From Paramyrothecium sp. XJ0827 (lineage: Eukaryota > Ascomycota > Sordariomycetes > Hypocreales > Stachybotryaceae), in the NCBI GenBank assembly GCA_020881915.1, contig JAJFPB010000002.1, forward strand, positions 5,653,001-5,717,000: a DNA stretch of 64,000 bases, given 5' to 3'. A program made the position numbers and the translations under genes. Below the pieces are notes generated by a model, which was not told the origin of the DNA, ran no database searches, and worked only from the letters and a program-made list of their open reading frames with translations. Positions 58,557 to 64,000 of the stretch are shown here, piece by piece. Each line of letters begins with the position of its first letter. Positions within the stretch are counted from its first letter, which is position 1.

Positions 58557-59695
58557 TGTGTCTTATGAGAAAGACAGTAGGTAATTGAGTTGATAAGTAA
58601 TATGTTTGCTACTGTAGCCTGGTCTTCTGCTTTGTGGTATAAGATGACTGGAATTTTGTTAAATCATGAAGGCCGATTCATACTTATAGAGCAGTGGGAT
58701 GCGATAGTGGTGGCATGACCTTCGCGGAGTTGAGGTTTGCTATTCCGGTCAGGTGAGCAACTGGAGCTAGGTTCGAGTCCAGACCCGTTCACTGCATGTT
58801 GCCGATGTTTCATTAGGTTGGGATCGTCAGGCAGGAGTGCATCGGCTCGCGATAAGATACGGCTTCTTGAAGCCAGCGTTCGTGGTTTTGTCTGCGTCCC
58901 CACAGGGTATCGGGAGAGGCTTGCGGAGAGCCCCCATGATCTCGGCTTCGGAAGCCGAGGCCACGATAAGATGCTTAAATGGTGTGGCACACCATTCTCG
59001 ACGCTTGCATCGGCACCACCCCACCTCGGCATCCGCCGCCAGTTCTGGGGCTACCTAAGAAGCAGTGGAGAGCTCATGCAGAGCAACCACACGTGGAAGC
59101 ACAATACAATATGGTAATCATTACGTATAAACCTGACCTTCATTCCAGCCACTATTAATGTGCAGCACGGCAAAGCATTCAATCTTTCCTTTGACCAAAC
59201 CTTGAAGTAAGCGCCTCATTTGTAACTGCGTCTGCTCTGGTGCAAGGCAGAGGTGAACCAAAGTGGCCAGTCAAATCAAGGTCAAAGTTCCTAATGCTAG
59301 TAGGCTAGTCCTGACGACGAGCTTAGGACCATGCCTTGCGTGGGACAGTTGTACAGTCTCCCGGCACATTCTCCTACTTTTGTTGCGGGAAAAGACACTT
59401 GACATGAGCCTGGATAAACTCTTCCGACAATGTGACCCAAGCTCCGAGAGTGAATTCTGTCTCCTCAACACCTGGCGAGCCGAAATGCTGAATCAATTAC
59501 AAGTTGCGACGAGAACTTCTGGATGTGACAGGGCACTTGTAATGCATTTGCTCCATCATGTCTCCGACCTTCCATATATCAACATGCAATAGCCAGTTGC
59601 ATGTAAAGAGTTCAGCGAAGCCACGACCCAAGATGTAGTTCGAGAGAGCAACTAGAAAATGTTTGATTGGTGAACAGTGACAAGTTTCACAGATT
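58557..59695. other. Intergenic region (1.1 kb), no gene seen
   Basis: A 109-codon frame at 59263-59592 and shorter frames have no family signal. A tRNA-B-box-like string at 58770-58780 does not fold into a tRNA. Confidence 0.35.
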
Positions 59696-60744
59696 CTATA
59701 GCCCAAACATTGCTACACTGTTCTTCCACGCGGCTTCCGCAACCTCTTCTACGGTCGTGCCCTTCAAACCTGCCAGAATGAATGCGACACGGTCTATCGC
59801 GCAGCTCTCGTTCCTCTCCTTGACCATGCACGTTGCGTCCCACTTGTCCTTCTTCTTGCTGGCTGGTAGTGGGGGCGCATTGGCCAAATATCGCTTCCCC
59901 AGATCAGAAGTGGGCTTGATCTCGCCCCACGGAGCATCGGTCTCGATTTGCAGCTTATCCAATGGGATTGCTGCGACCATGTCCAAGCTCTCACGATCCT
60001 TGAAGCTGAAACCGTTGACGCTGATGCCGAGTCCAAGTTCGACCAGCGTCTCCATCTGAGCTTTTGATCCAACAAAACTGTGTAGGAGACCTCCGCGGGG
60101 AAGCTTGTCGACGTAGGATTTCATGATGTCTACGAAATCTTCAAATGCCGCACGGCAGTGTAGGAATAACGGCAACTTCCATCCCTTCTGGACAAACAAA
60201 TCGAGCTGCGCTTTGAAAGCTGCAATTTGCGTTTCCTTATCCGCGAGCGCGAGACGATCGTAGTCGAGGCCTAGTTCACCATACGCTGCGATCAAGGAAG
60301 TGTCTTGGGCCAGCGCATCGTCGATGTACTCTGCCAACTTCTCAAGATGCTCTGACTGGGCCAACGGCCCTTGACCTGATAGTTGAGCTGCATTGTAGGG
60401 GTGAACGCCGATTGTCAAGAAGCAGCTGCCCTGGGGCTGGGAGCGAGCAATCTGTGCGTTTACGGCCACGTCTGCCAGAGACATGCCGGTAAGAATCACC
60501 TTCTCCACGCCAGCAGCTCGCGCCCTTTCAAGGACACTCGGAAAGTCTGCGGGATGTTGCTGCTTTCCGCGGTAAATACCGGCAAACTCCTGCGCTGTGG
60601 CCGTGACTGCCACCTGGACTCCTGGTCAGCAACACCCCTTATCAAGCTTTGTGGCTGGTTCTTTGGAGTTACATCTGCGAAGCGGAGCTTGGAACTAGGC
60701 CGCTTTGGGGCGCCCTCTGGCAGGCCCGTAAAATCTATACTCAT
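59696..60744 (-). CDS. TatD-family metal-dependent nuclease
   Basis: Two exons (60744-60673 and 60613-59696; intron GTAACT..TCCAG) give 329 residues. Splicing joins LRFAD to VAVTATAQEFAGIYRG, the first strand of TatD enzymes. Metal-site motifs are FLTIGVHPYNA, AAYGELGLDYDR (Glu ligand), LPLFLHCRAAFEDF (His), GLLHSFVGSKAQM (His) and LQIETDAPWGE (Asp). A KKKDKW insertion precedes the C-terminal helix. Family members are Mg2+-dependent 3'-5' exonucleases or DNases, linked in yeast to apoptotic DNA breakdown and repair. It is a conserved housekeeping-type gene in an otherwise accessory-looking stretch. Confidence 0.93.
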
Positions 60745-61174
60745 CTTTACTCAATCTGCGGTCGAGTATCTTGCGGTGACAGTCGCGAGTTGGGCCCTAC
60801 GTGAAGCTGTGACTGCTGGATCGCTGTCCAGGAGGTGCTCAGTTGGTGTCGTCCATGGGCCTTGGCTTCACTGAAGTTTCTAGAATTTCACGCCATGAGC
60901 TAATTAAAAGGTACCCACATCAAAGACTTTGTACGGCGAAGCTAGCGGCAATAGACTTATTTTACCACAGCAGCCGAATAACCTAGTACCCGCTTTGAAC
61001 CCAACAGTGCCCACCATTATGCATCCAGCAAGAGTTGCTAGTCACCTCAAAGTCGTGAGAATAGATCTTCTCAGGGCAAGTGTTTTCGCAATTGCGACCC
61101 TTTTATTAATAACTATGATTACATTCAAACCCTGAAATCTAATTCGCGGTTTTGTACTTGTTGAGATACGTCTG
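60745..61174. other. Intergenic region (0.43 kb)
   Basis: It lies upstream of the TatD gene and downstream of the next minus-strand gene. Nothing recognised. Confidence 0.35.
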
Positions 61175-62254
61175 CTACAGTTTTTCGTCTTTGGCGGTAA
61201 TGGTCGAGCAAGACTGAAGTGAGTCTTGGCGCCACAATCTTTCGCTATCGGCCCTCCCTTGGTGTTGGAATAATAAGTCGTGCTCCACCAGCCGGCATCC
61301 GCCCATCGTGTGAAAAAGGCATCGTAGCTTGGCCAGCTCGTACATTAGCACTATCCGACAGAGAATCACCGAGCCCAGGAATCGTAAGATGACAGGCAGG
61401 CAGTCTCTTGGGGAAATGAACAAGGCGCTTGAGAAGAGCAGCGAGCCAAAAATGAGGTGTGATCCAATCAGAATGGAGGTAAATCCTGAAAGAAACGCGC
61501 AAAACAGGGTTTCCCGCCCAATGTGAACAACATGCCTCTCATCAGAGTGCATTATCCAGTTCATGATTCGGTGGCCGCTCTCCAAGCTGTCCTCTTTTTC
61601 GATCCGAACTCTGAGCCACAGAGAAAAGGCCCCGAAAGCATGAGGAATGACGGCTCCAAAAACCCAGACCAGGGCCAGCCAGGTCAAGTGAGGCACGAAC
61701 ACCACGACTTTGACGCCAAACTCGTACCCCAAGGTGCCTAAGTTAACAATAGCTGCCAAAACGGCAAAATACTCCAGCATAAGGATGAGGATCTCGAAGC
61801 GGCCAGAGAAAGCAAGCGGATCCAGTCGGCTGGCTCGTTCGTCGATGACTTCAGCCGGCCTGCGATGCTGAAAGAGACGTAAGGGCACCACCGCAGGAGA
61901 CCCAGCGCTAAGAAACAACGCAAGGAGGGGCTTTCGACCCACGACGGAAAGCACAGATGTCTCATCAACACCGGAGCCCAGGGTGGCCAGTATGGTGGGT
62001 GTCAAACCCAGCATAACGCCAGCAGCCGCCATGCCCGCCTTGATGTACTCGGAGGAGTGCTCAATGATGCAGTTGACGAGGGGCACGGCATGAGCTGTCG
62101 AAGTGCCCGCTCCTGTCCATCGCAAAGAGTCCTGCCAGACTTGCCTGGTTATGGGGCCCTGTAGCATGAAATTGTACTCGGCAGAGCAGTTGTCCTGTAT
62201 GATGCGGTTGAAGATGAAACCCCATTCCGGGTACCAGGCTTGAAAATGAGCCAT
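61175..62254 (-). CDS. Six-span membrane protein of unknown function
   Basis: Single exon, 359 residues, starting MAHFQAWYPEWGFIFN. Hydrophobic segments are visible at about residues 72-95 (AAAGVMLGLTPTILATLG), 108-124, 153-174 (ILILMLEYFAVLAAIVNLG), 184-208 (VVVFVPHLTWLALVWVFGAV), 251-280 (LFCAFLSGFTSILIGSHLIF) and 290-308. The N-terminus is not a classical signal peptide and has two Cys. I recognise no characterised family. Uninterrupted hydrophobic periodicity over a long frame supports a real gene. Confidence 0.75.
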   Translation of the reverse strand: MAHFQAWYPEWGFIFNRIIQDNCSAEYNFMLQGPITRQVWQDSLRWTGAGTSTAHAVPLVNCIIEHSSEYIKAGMAAAGVMLGLTPTILATLGSGVDETSVLSVVGRKPLLALFLSAGSPAVVPLRLFQHRRPAEVIDERASRLDPLAFSGRFEILILMLEYFAVLAAIVNLGTLGYEFGVKVVVFVPHLTWLALVWVFGAVIPHAFGAFSLWLRVRIEKEDSLESGHRIMNWIMHSDERHVVHIGRETLFCAFLSGFTSILIGSHLIFGSLLFSSALFISPRDCLPVILRFLGSVILCRIVLMYELAKLRCLFHTMGGCRLVEHDLLFQHQGRADSERLWRQDSLQSCSTITAKDEKL

Positions 62255-63567
62255 GACTACTGAAGGCAGACAAGAAAGGTGTGATAGAGAATGATTGCTT
62301 TGGATTATGTTTGGCGATCTTTAGTGTAAGGCCTGTGTGAAGGAAGTCGAAGACGTGTTATTCAATGTTCTTAGTCCGTTGCAAGAACTTGGGAATGCCA
62401 GAGAACATCCAGTTCTCATCGGTGTCGCATAAGGCTGAGACAAGTATCCGATGCGACCCTACAACTCGTTGACGAGCAAGCCCCTAACGCTGATTCGGTT
62501 TCCCCAACTCCCTGATTTTGTGTATTGGTAGGCTTGCTGCTAGTTCGGACCAAGCATCTTTGCGACTGAGCAACAGAGATGGGAATGCTCGCGATCGCGA
62601 TTGTCCGAGTTGCTGTGAGACGACTTCAAAAGATTTTGGCATCACACTAGTTCTACAAGGGCAATGGGAATGATCACAATCACCTTTGTAGAGAGCCTTG
62701 GAGTTCAGCTCTCTGCTGTGAAGCGAGCGCTGTGGCCAAATTTAGCTCCACCATGCGAGCCTCGAACTGCGGCTGCTTCGGCCCCCCGCAAACCCATATG
62801 CAGGACCCAGGGGGGAGAGCACAAGGCGCCGATGCAAGCTGTGAAACATGATCAATGATGACCCGAGAAATACGAGATGATTTGATACCTTGACAGCTTG
62901 GTGCACCTCATCCTTCACCTGCAGTCGATGCGAAACGGGAATGGCCACCACGAACCGGGCTCCTGATGAATCTCCCACACGCACGCGAGGACAAGGATCG
63001 TAATCCTAGGCCCAGCTCTTCCTACTAGGCGGATTCAGCACTCAAGAGACATGGTGCTGCGGCCTCATCTCACCCACAGTTGCCCTGCGGCTGTGCCTCT
63101 GACAGCCAGCCAATCAAATGGCTAAAGCCCACCCCTTATTCTCACCTTTAACCCTGCATGGTGCGTAGCTCATTTTAGGGGCTGTTTTGGTAGACCAGAG
63201 TCAGCGGTGGTGCTGAAAACCCTCGAGGCATTCAGACGGTAAATGCACACTGCTCTTTGCACCAATCACACCAGTTTTACAACCTCGGCTGAGGAGTATT
63301 GGGATAACATGTGTTCAAATCTTGCGCGGGAGCTCAAACAAGAGATTGGAGCTTGTTCATCCGGGCATGGCTGTAGAATAACGACAGGCTCATGAAAGAC
63401 GTCAGAAGCCCTATTAACTCCAAGAAGGCTCATATTGAAGTGTGGAATGATATTCCTTTACACCACGCCTAATGGGCGCACGTTGAGTACATAACGCATG
63501 CCCAGGGACATGAAAAATGTGTTACTGACGTATCATTTCACCTCGTCCAACCCTTTCCGCCACGTTA
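62255..63567. other. Intergenic region (1.3 kb), no gene seen
   Basis: It holds the promoter of the six-span protein gene. Only short frames are open. Confidence 0.35.
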
Positions 63568-63813
63568 TTACTTCCCTGGAGCCTCGTGATGGCTGTATTT
63601 GATGCCTTCACGAGCCGCCCCCGAATACTTGGCTCCGCAGAAACTAGGATGTGTTAACAAAATTCTCACGCGTTCTGAGATTTACAGGATCACTTACGGT
63701 GCAGCAGGGTCTGAGATCACGCCCGCATTGACTGCGAATGCTAAATGCCAGATACTCCGATGCTCGGTGCAGCTACCCAAATATGTCGTCACGACATAGG
63801 AGGCCAACTTCAT
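63568..63813 (-). CDS. Tentative two-exon small protein (63 residues)
   Basis: Exons 63813-63698 and 63643-63568 join through a 54-nt intron with a GTAAGT donor, a GTTAACAC branch-like site and a CCTAG acceptor, in phase. The product starts MKLASYVVTTYLGSCTEH and ends HHEAPGK. It has two Cys and a weakly hydrophobic start. No family is recognised. Splice signals and phase are the only support. Confidence 0.35.
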
Positions 63814-63837
63814 GTGACGACCGGGCCTGGACCTAGG

Positions 63838-64000
63838 TATAGGGTAGGTAGTTTTATAGTTTATTATTTAATGTAGGGAATGGGATTCTTTCTTTAAAGT
63901 AATAGATTACTTATTACTAATTTATAAGACTTCTTGTCATGCCATATTTCACAGGTTGCCAAATCTGGCCTATAAAAGGCTAAGATCGATAGTAGTACCA
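63838..64000. other. AT-rich tract at the right edge
   Basis: From about 63838 the sequence shifts to long A/T runs (TTTATAGTTTATTATTTAAT and similar) unlike the balanced DNA to the left. It may be the border of an AT-rich, possibly repeat-derived block outside the window. Confidence 0.5.

Noticed and set aside
58770..58780. GGTTCGAGTCC, a match to the tRNA B box
   Set aside because: The flanking bases do not form a T-arm stem and no A box or acceptor stem is found upstream.

Overview
The window is filamentous fungal nuclear DNA (Ascomycota, Pezizomycotina; Hypocreales-like is a guess). The support is short introns of about 45 to 90 nt with GT..AG ends and CTAAC or CTGAC branch points, a Zn(II)2Cys6 regulator, a DUF3433 membrane protein, HeLo-type death-domain proteins, a GH28 polygalacturonase and several MFS carriers. 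There is no operon structure. Gene models were assembled by hand from open frames and splice signals, and exon phases were checked for each multi-exon gene. No database search was possible, so family names rest on recognised motifs.

Layout. 0-13.4 kb: the 5' end of an SV2-like MFS carrier (running off the left edge), divergent from a tail-anchored 2-oxoglutarate/Fe(II) oxygenase-like gene; then a zinc-cluster regulator, a membrane-anchored M20 carboxypeptidase, an Atg22-like permease with a GC-AG intron, an acid-ceramidase/NAAA-like amidase and a SAM methyltransferase. The regulator, carboxypeptidase and Atg22-like genes are consecutive and could serve peptide or amino-acid turnover (inference).

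13.6-19.0 kb: two divergent genes share a 519-bp promoter. One encodes a HeLo-like N-terminal domain fused to a pseudokinase. The other encodes an intact Ser/Thr kinase fused to 18 ankyrin repeats. The arrangement recalls animal RIPK/MLKL necroptosis and is the best candidate in the window for an undescribed system. A third possible death-pathway protein (STAND-type helical N-terminus plus ankyrin) lies at 39.6-41.1 kb.

20-46 kb: an endopolygalacturonase; a nucleoside hydrolase pseudogene (one frameshift, one TGG-to-TGA stop); a 1,303-residue protein of unknown family; a secreted/membrane Cys-rich pseudogene (TAG stop plus frameshift); a DUF3433 membrane protein; a small secreted protein with a heptapeptide repeat; and a sugar-porter MFS carrier. 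Intergenic gaps are long. With the broken genes, they give the stretch the look of an accessory, relaxed-selection region.

46-64 kb: a small secreted Cys-containing protein, a gene-poor gap, a MARVEL-type membrane protein, a secreted FAD-linked oxidoreductase, a perfect 15-bp minisatellite, a 5'-truncated rhodopsin-like (PTH11-type) gene, a second 2OG-oxygenase-like gene paralogous to the one at the left end, a TatD nuclease, a six-span membrane protein and a tentative 63-residue two-exon gene. The last 160 bases turn sharply AT-rich.
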